Of a DNA stretch of 64,000 nt, positions 1 through 12,093 are shown piece after piece (the first letter of the stretch is position 1; each line of letters opens with the position of its first letter). A program made the translations under genes and the position numbers. The notes below the pieces were generated by a model. That model was not told the DNA's origin, did not search any database, and was given only the letters and a program-made list of their open reading frames with translations. This DNA comes from Terebella lapidaria (lineage: Eukaryota; Annelida; Polychaeta; Terebellida; Terebellidae): positions 97,559,515 through 97,623,514 of the forward strand of contig OX424555.1 of NCBI GenBank assembly GCA_949152475.1, in the 5' to 3' direction.

Positions 1-837
1 AATTATGAACAAAATTCTGTCATATTTTATGGGTTTTGCATGAATATAATTTCAATTGTTAATTGATTGAAAATATGTTTCAATCATCAAACATGTCTTC
101 ACATTTCAATTCAATTATAAGAAATATATTAAGTGAGTTACAAGGTTACCAAAATTGAACATTTTTGGGGAAAAGAGGGGGACGCTCTACTATTAAAGCA
201 TGTGCCTCTATTAGGACCAATAAAGGTAGTTTAATCAATGAAGGGTGAAAATGTTCAAATTTCAGAGGACAACTCACAACAATATTTGTTAAGCAACTGA
301 GAAGACATTATGAGTGATATAGACAATTAAGTTTATTTACCCATGATATTACATCTGATAAGAGACATGCACAGTATAGTAACCATAGTAACAGTCATAA
401 ACAAGAATGAGCCAGATACTTCAAAAACACATAAAATAGCAATTCATGTAGAAATTTCATATCTCAAAGTGTAAAACAAAATGTACATGTATTGTTAATT
501 CACAATATATATTCAACATATATTTTTCCTTCACAATTCAATCATGAGTGCATTCGAAATGTTCTAATAAAAGATATACCATTGAAATAATTAACTACAA
601 CTCAGTAAGACATACATGAATCACACACTTTGTGTGACAATCTGTCAGAGACAGCTAATGTTATAAATTTCACGTTTTTCCCCCAATGAGATGTTAAGTT
701 ACTTAAGTGAACACACCACACGATCTGTACAGTAAAATATCTGTACAGTGAACGTAGTCCGCTACAAACATAGAGGTAATGAAAAGTCAAAATTTAAAAG
801 TTATATCTTGAATATTTTCTCTTCAAAATAAAATATT
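1..837. other. AT-rich intergenic DNA
   Basis: No convincing gene is visible. Short open frames here have no recognisable domain. The only structure noted is the repeat piece at 123–228, listed separately. Confidence 0.6.
123..228 (+). repeat. Partial copy of a dispersed MITE-like repeat
   Basis: This stretch closely matches 61022–61128 near the other end of the window. Shared words include GTTACAAGGTTAC and CGCTCTACTATTA, and both copies end with a variant of CTATTAGGACC. The distal copy has a matching inverted terminus 270 bp upstream, so the family is a terminal-inverted-repeat element. Here only the right part is visible. Confidence 0.7.
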
Positions 838-843
838 TAATAA

Positions 844-1067
844 AGTAACTGATCAGCATTCTAATACTGAAAAGAAAATAGGGGGTCACCGTGCTGGTTT
901 TTTCGACATATTCGATCAAAAATCACAAACATTTACTAAAATGACTTAATTTATGGTATTTTTACACATTTTTTTGCCCATATTCACATCTTGCATCTTG
1001 TTTTCCAAGAGAACGGATACGGTGACCCCCTATTTTCTTTTCAGTTTTAGGATTCTGACCAGTTACT
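844..1067. mobile_element. Fold-back MITE
   Basis: Arms of 49 bp at 844–892 and 1019–1067 are inverted copies of each other with a few mismatches. Both contain AGGGGGTCACCGT and CTGAAAAGAAAATA. They enclose about 126 bp of AT-rich DNA with no coding potential, the structure of a non-autonomous DNA transposon. The target-site duplication is not clear, so the superfamily is unassigned. It may lie in or just past the 3' untranslated region of the zinc-finger gene. Confidence 0.7.
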
Positions 1068-1114
1068 CTATAAAATATGTCATTTTGAAGCTCTAAATTT
1101 TGTTAATACAGTCA

Positions 1115-1120
1115 TTTATT
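1115..1120 (-). promoter_or_regulatory. Possible polyadenylation signal of zinc-finger gene
   Basis: Reads AATAAA on the minus strand, about 665 nt past the stop codon of the zinc-finger frame. It is the first canonical hexamer I noticed downstream of that gene. Such hexamers are common in AT-rich DNA, so this is a weak call. Confidence 0.3.
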
Positions 1121-1784
1121 TTGAAAAACTCTTTGACCCCCTCCCCTCACTGTTTGGAGCAGACTACCTTATTAACTGTGAATATAAACATGACAAAGTT
1201 TCCAGAATATAGGCCCTGATCAAAACTTTGCTTAACTGCAATCAGTAATAGCAAAGATGTATCATATGATCGGTTATACCGTGTTAACGAATTCATTTCA
1301 CTGGAGATCAATATATTGACAGTATATAGATCTATTGAATGTCTCATCTTATAATGACTGCTCAACATATAAACTATCAATATTTTAGTTTGTTAGAATT
1401 ATGTCCAAATTTGCAGAAAAATTGCATTTACATATTATTCACACGAACATGAAATTACTAAACAACCACAATTTGAGAGGCACTGCAATGTTGGTTCAAT
1501 TAAACAACCCAATGATACAGTGTACACAGAAACGAAGTAATGGTGTCAAATGTCAATAATAACTGTTAACAATCACCTTCATTTTCATGTTCATAACAAT
1601 ATGAACAGCTTAGCAGTTTAAAGCATGCTTTGAACCACGGATGCCTACTCGGCCTGTGACAGTGTCTTCCACAGAACAGCCAGTTCTCCTGTGGAGACTG
1701 GAAATCTGACATCGATCGCCTCAGTTCACATTCAGTCAGCTCCTCCTCGCTTGAAATCACATTTGACATCTGAAAACTCTTGAC

Positions 1785-3071
1785 TCAGTCTATGTCCTGC
1801 TGCTGTAGCGTCGGTGGACTCTCAGAGAGGATCTCGGTCATGGAGTCGGAGGGAACTGGAGACAGATGTGGGATTGTCCAGTCTAGGTCAGCGGCGTCAC
1901 CGAGGGAACCGTCCGCGGCGGACTGCTGACCGGGCCCCAGGACTGACGGGAAGTGCTGCATCGAGTGCTCCATCAGCTGGAACCTGCTCTTGGACGTGTA
2001 TGTGCAGTCTGAGCATGTCAGTGTCGGCAGGTCCTCTGCGGCATGACCCTCCATGTGAGCCGAGATCTCAGCTGCTGAGAGAACAGTGAAACAGAAGGAA
2101 CATGCCTGGCAATCTGCCACAGCGTGGAACTTCTTCATGTGACTGAAGGTGCTCTTACGCAGCGAGAAGCGTTTGTTACACACTCCACACTTGTGCGGCT
2201 CTGGCTCTACATGGGTCACAATGTGGTAGCGGAGGAAATCACGTCGGTGGAAAGCTTTGCTGCAATATTTACACACATATGGGCGATTGTCCAAGTGTTG
2301 GTTCATGTGTCTCGTCAGCGTTCGATGCCAGCCAAACACCTTATCACAGTACTGACATGGGTATTCCCCTTTTTGCTTACTGTGACCCTTTTTCAATGAC
2401 AGTTTTGGAATGTACTTCTTCATACTTGGCGAAGCTACACATTCTGAGTTTGAGTTTTTTTTCATCAAAGGCAGCAAGTATGTGGCGTCGACCATTTCGC
2501 ATTTGTCGGGGTCTTCTGTGTCCGACTGATCATGCTGATACCCCGCAGACATCCAAGATGGCAGGTCCACCATAGCATCCCCCTCATCTCCCTCAGCTCC
2601 TCTGCGGATCACATCCAGAAGTCCGCAGCTCTGTGCTTCTGACGAGTGTTCAGGCTCCAACTTTACCACAACTTCTCTATCGATAGAATCCGTGTGGTTC
2701 TCTTCTCGATCATTCAGTCTTGTCTTCTTCATGCTATCTCTGCTGGTAGAGCTGTGTTGTCCCGGCCGAGATGCTATGTGGGTAGGCTTCCTCTTTCTGG
2801 CTGATTTCTGGTCAGAAGACCCAGCATGATTCGGGGTTTCACTGCTGTTTTCAACTGTAGGTTTCGATGTGGAGACAGAATCTGAAGCGTCCTCGAGCAC
2901 ATCATTGTGAAACTGCTCATGCACTTTCACAACAAACTGTTGTTCGCAGGAGTCACTGCTGATACACACAATGCCATCAATTTCAACATTCCCAAGAAGG
3001 TTTAAGGAGTTCACTCGACACAGATGTAGGATTGAGTCCTGCAGTAACTTGATCATCTCCTTGTTGATCAT
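1785..3071 (-). CDS. C2H2 zinc-finger protein, 428 aa
   Basis: Probable nuclear DNA-binding protein. Five C2H2-type fingers lie in the C-terminal half: C239/C242/H255/H259, C267/C270/H283/H287, C295/C298/H311/H316, C321/C324/H339/H343 and C353/C356/H369/H373. The first two keep the usual spacing and a linker close to the TGEKP type; the last two are divergent. The N-terminal half is acidic and serine-rich, with a basic patch ARKRKP near residue 91 (possible nuclear import signal) and VKLEP at 136–140, a classic SUMO-acceptor form. No BTB, KRAB, SCAN or ZAD domain is seen. The start is the first ATG after an in-frame TGA nine bases upstream. A splice-acceptor-like TTTCAG ends just upstream near 3109, so a 5' untranslated exon probably lies further right. 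The coding part is one exon. No specific orthologue is recognised. Confidence 0.85.
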   Translation of the reverse strand: MINKEMIKLLQDSILHLCRVNSLNLLGNVEIDGIVCISSDSCEQQFVVKVHEQFHNDVLEDASDSVSTSKPTVENSSETPNHAGSSDQKSARKRKPTHIASRPGQHSSTSRDSMKKTRLNDREENHTDSIDREVVVKLEPEHSSEAQSCGLLDVIRRGAEGDEGDAMVDLPSWMSAGYQHDQSDTEDPDKCEMVDATYLLPLMKKNSNSECVASPSMKKYIPKLSLKKGHSKQKGEYPCQYCDKVFGWHRTLTRHMNQHLDNRPYVCKYCSKAFHRRDFLRYHIVTHVEPEPHKCGVCNKRFSLRKSTFSHMKKFHAVADCQACSFCFTVLSAAEISAHMEGHAAEDLPTLTCSDCTYTSKSRFQLMEHSMQHFPSVLGPGQQSAADGSLGDAADLDWTIPHLSPVPSDSMTEILSESPPTLQQQDID

Positions 3072-3108
3072 TTTGCATCAGGGTGTCAATCAATAGTGTG
3101 AGGTATAC

Positions 3109-4379
3109 CTGAAATGTCAACAAATATATCAATATGATATAGGTGAATAATGATATGTTATATATAGTATGTCATACATATCATATGTTATGTCATAGAC
3201 TCATATGTAGTATGTTATAAAATAAATAAACATTATTATGTTATATATCGTATGTAATATGTAGGCTGTGTAAACTAATGCTACAAGCGTTACATCAATG
3301 TGTGTTACTTCGAGAAGGTCCAGGGCAAACTTGAGCATTCCAAAATGGCCCTGGACCATTTTGGAACGGTGCTTTACTAAGATGATTTTGATTTATTTCT
3401 TGACAATATGGCAAAAAATATTAATGTAACTCATGTTTTATAACCAAGTTGGATTATACAAAGCTAATTAAATGGCAGAAAATTGACAAGGAGGAAAACA
3501 CCGTGAAGTTCACTGATGAATTTACTGACTTCCATATAAATGTATTTAATCATTGAATAAACATGTGGGAAAATTTTATGAATTTATATTACTCGATTTT
3601 CATTGGAAGGAAAATTGTGTAAATATTTTTTTGCTGTTTACATCCAATATTTAAGGATTGATTGCATGTGATCGTCATGAACCTGGCAGTGACCAGCTGT
3701 CCATGCACTTAAAATGTAAATATAAAGGTAACAAATTCATGAATTTACACACTTCCAACCAACGTGAAACTTTGCCTTTCTGATTGTTAGCCATCGAGGA
3801 TTACTAACCGAGACTCTGTTTCTTACTAAGCAATGTTAGATTTGTTAAATTCATCATTTTCATATGTCATTTTCCGACCTATTTCTCAGTCTACAAAATA
3901 CACTCACAACAATGCGAGCGAAAGGACTATGCTGTGCAGCAAATAGCTAGTGAGGCCAGTAAAACTCACAGATGATATGCACTCGGGTGCACCGAGGTGT
4001 TTGGGATTATGAATGTTCAGCTCATTGTATTCATCTCACAGAAAGTATAGCCCTACATATTCTCATTATTTTGACGACAACAAGGAATAAATATATGCAA
4101 CAGCCAGTGCTTGTCAAGCAGAACACTCGAATCTTCGTTTTGGTGAAACGTATAAAATGATTTATCTAATCATCAAATTGCACAGCTTTCGTGATATCAT
4201 TTATGAAACCATGTCTCGGTTCATCATCCATGCGTATTTGTGTGTGTGCTAGCCAAGTTTTAGGTCAGGGGATTGTATTGTTTTGGTGATTTTGTTACCT
4301 TTACTTTCACATTATAAGTCAATGGAAAAGTGTCTCAGTGCAGTCACCGGTAAGCTACGTGCAGTCACACCTTAATAAG
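3109..4379. other. Intergenic or 5' intron of zinc-finger gene
   Basis: AT-rich DNA without a credible coding frame. A perfect 10-bp inverted repeat (GGTCCAGGGC … GCCCTGGACC) sits near 3317–3356. The promoter and first exon of the zinc-finger gene may lie here but could not be placed. Confidence 0.5.
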
Positions 4380-6556
4380 AAACATTTTATATTCCAAGAT
4401 TGTCCTGGGCATCCCCGAGAATGTCCAATCCCCGAGAACGATCAAGCCAAACGGTCATATTATAAGGACCAAATTGATGAACATAAACAGTGTTCCAAGA
4501 AATTGTGGCAAACCTTGAAAAATCTTGGGTCTGGTAAAGGATCCAAAGCCAAAACTAGAAATATTGGTATCATGATAAATGACAACCTGACATTTGAGGG
4601 GGACAAGGTAGCTGACCAATTCAATAGTTATTTCACTAGTGTGGCTAACACTCTGCTTGATAAACTACCAAATCCATGTGGATTGTATGGCATAAGACAT
4701 GTGATCAGCTATTACCAAAACAAAGGTGTAACAAATAACGCATTCAGTTTCTGTAATGTCACTGTTGACACTGTTAAAAAATCTCTTCACTTGGTAAACA
4801 AATCTAAGGCCACGGGTTTGGACAATATCCCAGCACGATTTATTCGGGATGCAGCAGATGTTATTGCACATCCAATAACACATATAATAAATCTCTCACT
4901 CAATCAAGGGATTGTACCCAATGATTGGAAAGTAGCTCGAGTCATACCTCTGTATAAAAAATCATCAAAAACTGATTGTGGCAACTATAGACCTGTGTCT
5001 GTATTATGTATCCTTTCTAAAATTTTAGAACGAACAGTGTATGACCAGTTGCAAATGTACTTAAGCCATAATAAACTGTTGTACCAGTTTCAATCAGGAT
5101 TTAGGAAAAACTATTCAACTGATTGTACTCTAATTTACCTATCTGACTGTATTAGAAAGGTAATTGATCAGGGCATGTACTGTGGTATGGTCATGATAGA
5201 CCTGCAAAAGGCATTTGACACCGTTAACCATCGTATTCTTCTGTCAAAATTGGAAGCAATAGGCCTAAACAACACCTGTGTCAAGTGGATGGCATCCTAT
5301 TTAGAAGGCAGGAGCCAGATTGTAGATGTAAATGGTACTAAATCTAATCAAATGTCCATAAATTGTGGTGTTCCCCAGGGATCCATTTTAGGGCCATTGC
5401 TGTTTTCAATATATGTTAACGACATGGAGTCGTCCGTCACATGTAAATTAATGTTATACGCGGACGATTCAGCCTTATTAGTGTCCGGACGTAGTGTTCA
5501 GATGATTGAAAACTCTCTTAGTAGAGAACTTGAATCACTTTGTTCTTGGTTAGTAGACAACAAATTGTCAATCCACTTAGGTAAAACTGAGTCCATTATA
5601 TTTGGTAGTAAGCATATGCTAAGGAAATGTTCAGCATTAAATATTAAATGTAAGGAAATCAATATTAAGTCCCAGACAAGTGTAAAATATCTAGGCGCTG
5701 AATTGGATCAATCACTCAGTGGGTCTAACATGGCATTGCGTGTTATCAATAAGGTTACTTCTCGGGTCAAGTTTCTAAATAGAAATGCAAGATATCTCGA
5801 TGTTCACACTAGTAAACTCCTGGCTTCGGCTCTTATTCAGTGCCATTTGGACTATTGTAGTCCATCATGGTATCAAGGTTTAACTGCAAGGTTAAAAAGT
5901 AAATTACAAACTTGCCAGAATAAAATGGTCAGAACTGTCCTTAGATTACCGTACCAAACTCATCTAAGGGTTGAACATTTTTGCTCGTTAAACTGGCTTC
6001 CTGTGCCTGAACGTGTAATCCAGTTAAAAATGTGTCAGGTTATGAAAATCTTATCTGGTGTTGCTCCTTCATATTTGTCAGAAGGGTTCAACTGTTCTAA
6101 CATATCTCAGGGTACCCGTCAAAGGGAGTCCTCTTGTCTGGAGGTTCCTAGGTTTAAAACCAAAATAGGATGTGATTCATTTCAGTACTCTGCTATCAAG
6201 TAATGGAATACTCTTCCTTCCAATGTCAGGGCAATCACAACAGTCAATGGTTTCAAAAAACTACTCAAGGTGCATTTGTTTGATGTTCTGAACCACAGGG
6301 AACGTCATGATTTTGTATACCTGTAATGTATTCTAATCATCAGTTTTCTTGTGATACGCTAGTCTGTGTAAATAATTATCCGTTTGTCTCAACTCGATCT
6401 TGTACACAGGACCCCAACGGAAATAAGTCCTCTGTCCGGACTTTCTTGGGTTTTTATCCTCTGTATCAAATCGATTTTTACAAATGTCTTATTATGTTTT
6501 ATTGTTTCATTTGTATCGTGTTTTTGATACGAAATAAATAATAAATAAATAATAAA
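4380..6556 (+). mobile_element. 5'-truncated LINE (CR1/L2/Jockey-type)
   Basis: A non-LTR retrotransposon reverse transcriptase, coding from about 4390 to 6203. Motifs in order: NYRPVSVL (about 4980), QSGFRKNYSTD (about 5095), the catalytic block IDLQKAFDTVNH (about 5200), GVPQGSILGPLLF (about 5370) and the active-site box YADD (about 5458). The connector after the RT continues to WNTLPSNVRAI just past a TAA at 6201–6203, so the frame has an early stop near its end. The apurinic-type endonuclease and any ORF1 are absent, the usual 5' truncation. The 3' end has a short hairpin (GTATC … GATAC) followed by an AATAAATAATAA-type tail, as CR1/L2-like LINEs have. The 5' boundary is approximate. Clade is uncertain without alignment. 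Confidence 0.85.
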
Positions 6557-7142
6557 TGCCCAAGAATGAGCACGACATCTTTCAACTGTTCAATGGTACA
6601 ACTCCCCTATTATCGCTCATCCTAACATCCGTACAGACTATCGTGCCGTGACTACCTTACATTATTATTTGAAACACGATTTACATAGACTTTCCATTTG
6701 GGTCTCCGTATATTGTAATATCCTCAAAGAATCGAACAAGACTATATCTAGATTGATGTTGGCGTCAAAAATAAAAACGTCCAATGTTTTTTCCCCTGCA
6801 GATCAGATCTTATGGAAATGCTTTGACGACATAACATTTGTGGTTGAACGTTATGACGATAGGGCTGCGTGTCGTCCATGCATTCAAACAAAATCCCAAT
6901 ATGTCCTATTTCATTTTCAACTAAACACGCCAAATGCGTGTATTGTATGAAGGGAAAATTCTCCTTATATGAGTTAGCAAATAAATCTATTAACAAATTG
7001 AAAAAAAAAATTGTTAAATGATCAGATTTACAAGCTCAAAATTATGTTCTACAACCTCGATCATGAACGTAGTATCAAAGTTTTGTCTATCATAGAGTCA
7101 TAGGCCTACCATGTAAAAATATTTTTATTTACCTGTACCCTT
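6557..7142. other. Intergenic DNA, nothing recognised
   Basis: AT-rich sequence between the LINE tail and the left LTR of the Gypsy fossil. Short frames on both strands show no domains. Confidence 0.5.
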
Positions 7143-7336
7143 TGGAGGAAACTTCTCGATTGTGCTCAGTTTCTTTATTTGGACAACGATGAAAGAGTCC
7201 TGTAAAGACATAGAAAGATAAGAAGGCTATAAACGCACAATCGTGATGGTATTGGAAGCTAATCATAAACACTACAAACATAATCAAAATCTATTCAGGG
7301 TCTCAAAAAAGTCTCTTGACAGCGGTAATCTCTTCA
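7143..7336 (-). repeat. Left (3') LTR of the Gypsy fossil
   Basis: A 194-bp sequence that matches the two outer pieces of the right LTR (12094–12168 and 13495–13600). It starts TGAAGAG and ends CTCCA on the minus strand. Confidence 0.8.
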
Positions 7337-10300
7337 TCCCCCCAGTGCGAGGACCTAGGCCTGAGCAAGTCCATGGTATAGGAAGGCGGACTTGAATTAT
7401 CCATTTACCTGATTCTGGCTCATATTGTTTGGGTGGCCGGACCACACGGCGGGGCTGCAAAGGAGGGGCTGTCGGCAGCTCGGGTGGTTCCACAGAAGTG
7501 GGTACGTCTGGGGTCATGTCTATCGACGGATGGGGCTCCTCGGACTCTGGCTCAAAGGTGGTGTCCGTATCTGATGTTGGGCATGTTGCATTAGAGGGCA
7601 CCTGGGCGTCCTTGATGAGGTGCCATTGGTGAGCGTCTTCCTGAGGTGGGCGTTCCACAACAGGAAATTGTGTAGGCGGGTGCAGTTGGTCACCAGGGTA
7701 GCAGAGCGTCTGGTTGCTGCAGTTTGATCAAGGGTGTGGCTGGTACATATGCACAAAGGAACCGGCGATTGCGCAGTGTGATCCGCCCAGAGCCATCTAC
7801 CTTAACACGATACTGATCATGACCGGGCGATTCAACAACAATTCACAATCTGTCCCACTTGATGGGGTGGGGTCCTTGCTGGTTCTGAAGAAAGACCCGC
7901 TCGCCAATCGTCAGGGGATGCAGTGGGCGAGAGTGAGCCTTCAGTGCTTCGGTGGCGAGAGTGATGCATGCTCTGAGGGCACCTTCCTTTGCCGCCCATT
8001 TCACGCCAAAGTGACCAGACATGAGGGTCAGACGTGAAAACTTCTCAAGGCAGTTCACGAAGGTGAATGTGTCCTGTAGGGGGTGGTGGAATATGATCTG
8101 TGCCTGAGACAAGTTGCAATCCGGGTCTGGTGTGTTCCGCAGTTATAACATGGCACGTAGGAAGCCATCATGGTCCAGACTGCCTGTTGTACCAGTGTTC
8201 GACATGAGAAGGCGTATAGGGGTTTTTACAGCAACTTTTGCTCTGCCGTTAGACTGAGGGAAACTGATAGACGAAAATCGGTGCCTAATGCCCCAGAGTC
8301 GAACGAAATCCTCTGTGTTTTTGGCTACGAATTCTGAACCGCCATCACTTGCGATCTCCTCTGGAACCCCAAACATGGCAAAGAGTGAGTGCAGATGACG
8401 AATAAGGCCATCGGATCCTGCAAGGGTAGTGCCCGCCGCAGAACTAAGCACTTCTACCCAGCCTGATAGGCGATCAACCATGACCAGGTAATGATGCCCT
8501 CGATAGTCAAAGTAGTCAGTGAATACTGCCTCAAATGGGGTTGATGGTGGTGACGATGCGAGAGGGGATGTGGCGGCCTGTGAGGAAGCATTTCTGTTGA
8601 AGTCGGCGCATCTATCCCTGGCTGCCCGGATGTCCTTTGACACTCCTGACCAATAGACGATAGCACGGGCGTGCTGTTCCATTGTGGAGGTTCCTTGGTG
8701 AGCCGCATGCAGGTGTTGTATGACTTGGCTGCGGAGGGACATGGGGACCACAACACGATCCTGAGGCTCGCCAGTGCAGAGTCACTACCAGCGACGGACT
8801 CGGTACCCTCCTCAAGTAGCTTCAGCAAGTGGCCCAGGGATGCATCATCAGCTGTTTCTCGTGCGCGGAGGGACCAGGAGATCATGCCTAGATGTTTGGT
8901 GTCATTGCGGATTGCAGCCATCAGTGCCGATTCTGCAATATCAGAGATACTTGGCAATCCAGGCAGGACATCAATGTCTGAATATGATGGGGAGGGATAT
9001 CTAGAGGCAGCGTCGGCAGCATGGTTACTCTTTCCAGGCAGATGATTAATCGCCATGAAAGGGTGCGTTGCTTGAGGCGAAATAACAGTGAGTTGGTGAT
9101 CTCGTCCAAGTTGCGATCAACGAAAAATTTCACAAGTGGTTTGTGATCAGTGATGACGACTAGGTCACAGCCTTGTGTAAAGTATTTGGTCTGTTCTAAG
9201 CCGCAGGCAACAGCAAGGGCTTCTCCTTCGATGGCAGCATATCGCTGCTCTGTTGATGACAGGAAGCACGAGCCAGCCAGAGTGATCCTCCATCCTCCGG
9301 GGCAGCAGTCTGGAATTCCTGGTGAGCAGTTGCAGTGTTGTTGGAGGAGGAAGTACCCATGCCATGTTTAGACCAGTCAGGACGTAGACATGTACGTTTC
9401 TGTATGTCGAAAATCTCCACACCTTCACGGATGACTTCAATGATAACCCCTTTGTATTTTTGGAAGGCCCCTTCCAACTCAGGTGGTCACGAGAATTTAC
9501 AGCGTGGGCTGAGGAAGGGCTTGAAGGCTGCCATTGTGTCGCGCAGCTGGGCATAGTTGGATACCAGATTAACAAGGCCAGACCAGCTTCTAATATCAGT
9601 GGTGTTGGTATTTCGAAAGTGGTTCAATTGAGTTGTCCAACACTCCCTGCAAACTGAAACTTGTCAGGATTGAGGACAATGCCAGTTCGCCCAACGCGTG
9701 TGAGAAAGTCGATGGTTCTCAAGATCGCTGTCAGAGTGAATGATGTCATCGACGCAGCGTTCTTTGCGCTCAAACTCGGCTAAGACAGCAACAAATCGGC
9801 GATTGTATCCATCCCCTGATGACAAGAAGCCCTGAGGTGCCCGTGTATAGTGCCAGCGACCGAATGGAGTGATGAACGTTGTGAGGTGGCGGTCAGATGC
9901 TCGCAGAGGGACACTATGATATCCATTCCAGGCGTCTGTGACAGTCTTCCAAGTATCCTTGGGGATACGGCGTGCAAGGTGAAAGGGCGACTCCATGGCA
10001 TATGTCTACCGTTGACATAAATTATTCAGTGTCAAGAGATCCACTATACGGCGAGGGGAGCCAACATGCTTCCTAGTGATGACCATCCTGTGGCACCATG
10101 TGACAGGCTCCCTATATGCGACACGCTCAATGACGCCAAGGGCTTCATCACGGAGGAGGTCGTCATGTACTCGTTGTTGCCAGTGGAGGGGTACATTTGC
10201 TGGAGTGTGACACGCTCTGGGTGTGGCAGTTGGGTCGACATGCATCTCAATGGGTGGACCTTCCATACATGGCAGTGCACGATGGGGACATGTGTTGAAT

Positions 10301-12093
10301 GTGGAGGAGGCATATCTGTCAAGCAACCATGCCTTCATATGTGGATTGTTTTCAGGGGTGCACGGAAACGGCGGTCTGGGAGGGCGTGGTGTTCCCGGCT
10401 TTACGCTGGGGGCATGAGCATGCATCTTTATATGTGTCACTGGAGCCCTGGCACCCATCGTTGAAGGCTCGTGTGCCATTGATTGCTGGCGATGCACCAG
10501 AGGCATGTGACTGGCTTCCATGGAGCTCACTCCTTGGCACAACATCGTCAAGGGACGAGAAAGTACAAGGCAGGAGTCCAAGGTTGAGTAACGAATCACA
10601 TCAATCAAAGGACATGTACCGTACATGGCTTGGACAGAGCTGCTCACATAGACCATGGATTGACATAAGGCCACTTCACCGGCGCAAGATTTTGTCTCGA
10701 ACTTGACAAAAAATGCTCCCTCTATGGCGATTGGGGAGCGGTTGGCAGCTGATGGACTGAGGCATATGGGGTGTAGGGCATCATGTGGGAACCCGCATGC
10801 CAAGTCAGCCTGTGCACCAGTGTCTGCGAGTACTGTGACCTCTGCATGGGTGTCCATTGTGGTTGCTGTGGTGCTTTTGACTGGTGTGGTGAGTGATATT
10901 GTGATAGGTGTTCTGGGGTGGTCACGGAGATGAGCCCTTTTCATCTCCCCCTTACTGAAGATGTGATGGTCCAACCTTACTGTTGGTGGTTTGTTGACAG
11001 TGGCGTGTGTGTCCGGGACTCCCTTGAGGTGGCGTTTGCGAGATTTGCTCGAATCTGGAGTCATTTCAGTGTGGACTGCTGCTACCTGTGATATTGGATC
11101 AGTCTCCATAGACTGCACAGTTGGTTTGGAGGTCTGGTGTGGTTGCTGCTGAGTTTGGCGTTGTTGGCGCTTTTTACGACGCAGTAGCGGTAGCAGTCGA
11201 TGCACATATGGTGGGGCTTTTCATTCCAACCCCTGGCCCCTTCAGTGAAGACCTAAGATGCCATGACATTCACGGCATGTTGCTTCCTTGGCTCGGTCCA
11301 CTGGGGATGGAGTTGCAGTTGGGTTGGGGCTGATTTCCTTTGTTGCTGGAAGGATGACACAGCTGACAGAGAGGAAGAGGGTAGGGCATTTCGAGCCATC
11401 TCCTTGTTTTCCACCAGTGCAATGACCTCATTCACAGGCTTCTCCAGGATGTCTGTGATTACAATTACTTCCCTGCGAATGTCACTGTTGTAAAGGCCAT
11501 CTATGATCACGTCCCTGATGATATGATCGGTGTAGTCAACCGAGAGGCCACAATTGCACTTTATTGAGAAAGCGCACGTTTCTGCCTTCCCTCGGACCTT
11601 AGCTGTGAAGGCTCGAAATGGTTTATCACGATTCTGGTGTAGCTGGAGAAGTTCTGTGCGTAGCACACAAGTGGCAACTCTGATCACTGCCAGTAATCGC
11701 ATGGCAGCAAGCAACTGGGGCAGAGGTTCAGCGGCAGCATTAAGATTGGCTGTGAGTAGACTGTCCCTGAGGTCAGTCCCTGTGCACTGGAACAGGTGCG
11801 AAGGGAAGGTGCAGAGGTGTCGTCGATTGCCGACTCAGTCCCAAAGACATCCCAGCGTCTTGTGGAGATGTGCCATTCTTCAATGCTAACTCCAACGTCG
11901 ACCCTGGGACGCTCAAGTTTGGGGCCTCGAAGTGCTGTGGGGGTTTGGGGCAGGTGCAGCCGTAGGTGCTGGGGTTTTGTGTGCTAAGTCATGTTTGGTT
12001 AGGAGAGCGATCGCCAGGGCCTCTGATACGTCATCAGTCTTGAACTCGCACTGTGGTACGGAACACTTGATGACTACCATGTTGATTCTTTCG

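Noticed and set aside
7284-11714. Separate host genes among the Gypsy-region frames
   Set aside because: All recognisable domains are gag, protease, RT, RNase H or integrase between two LTRs.
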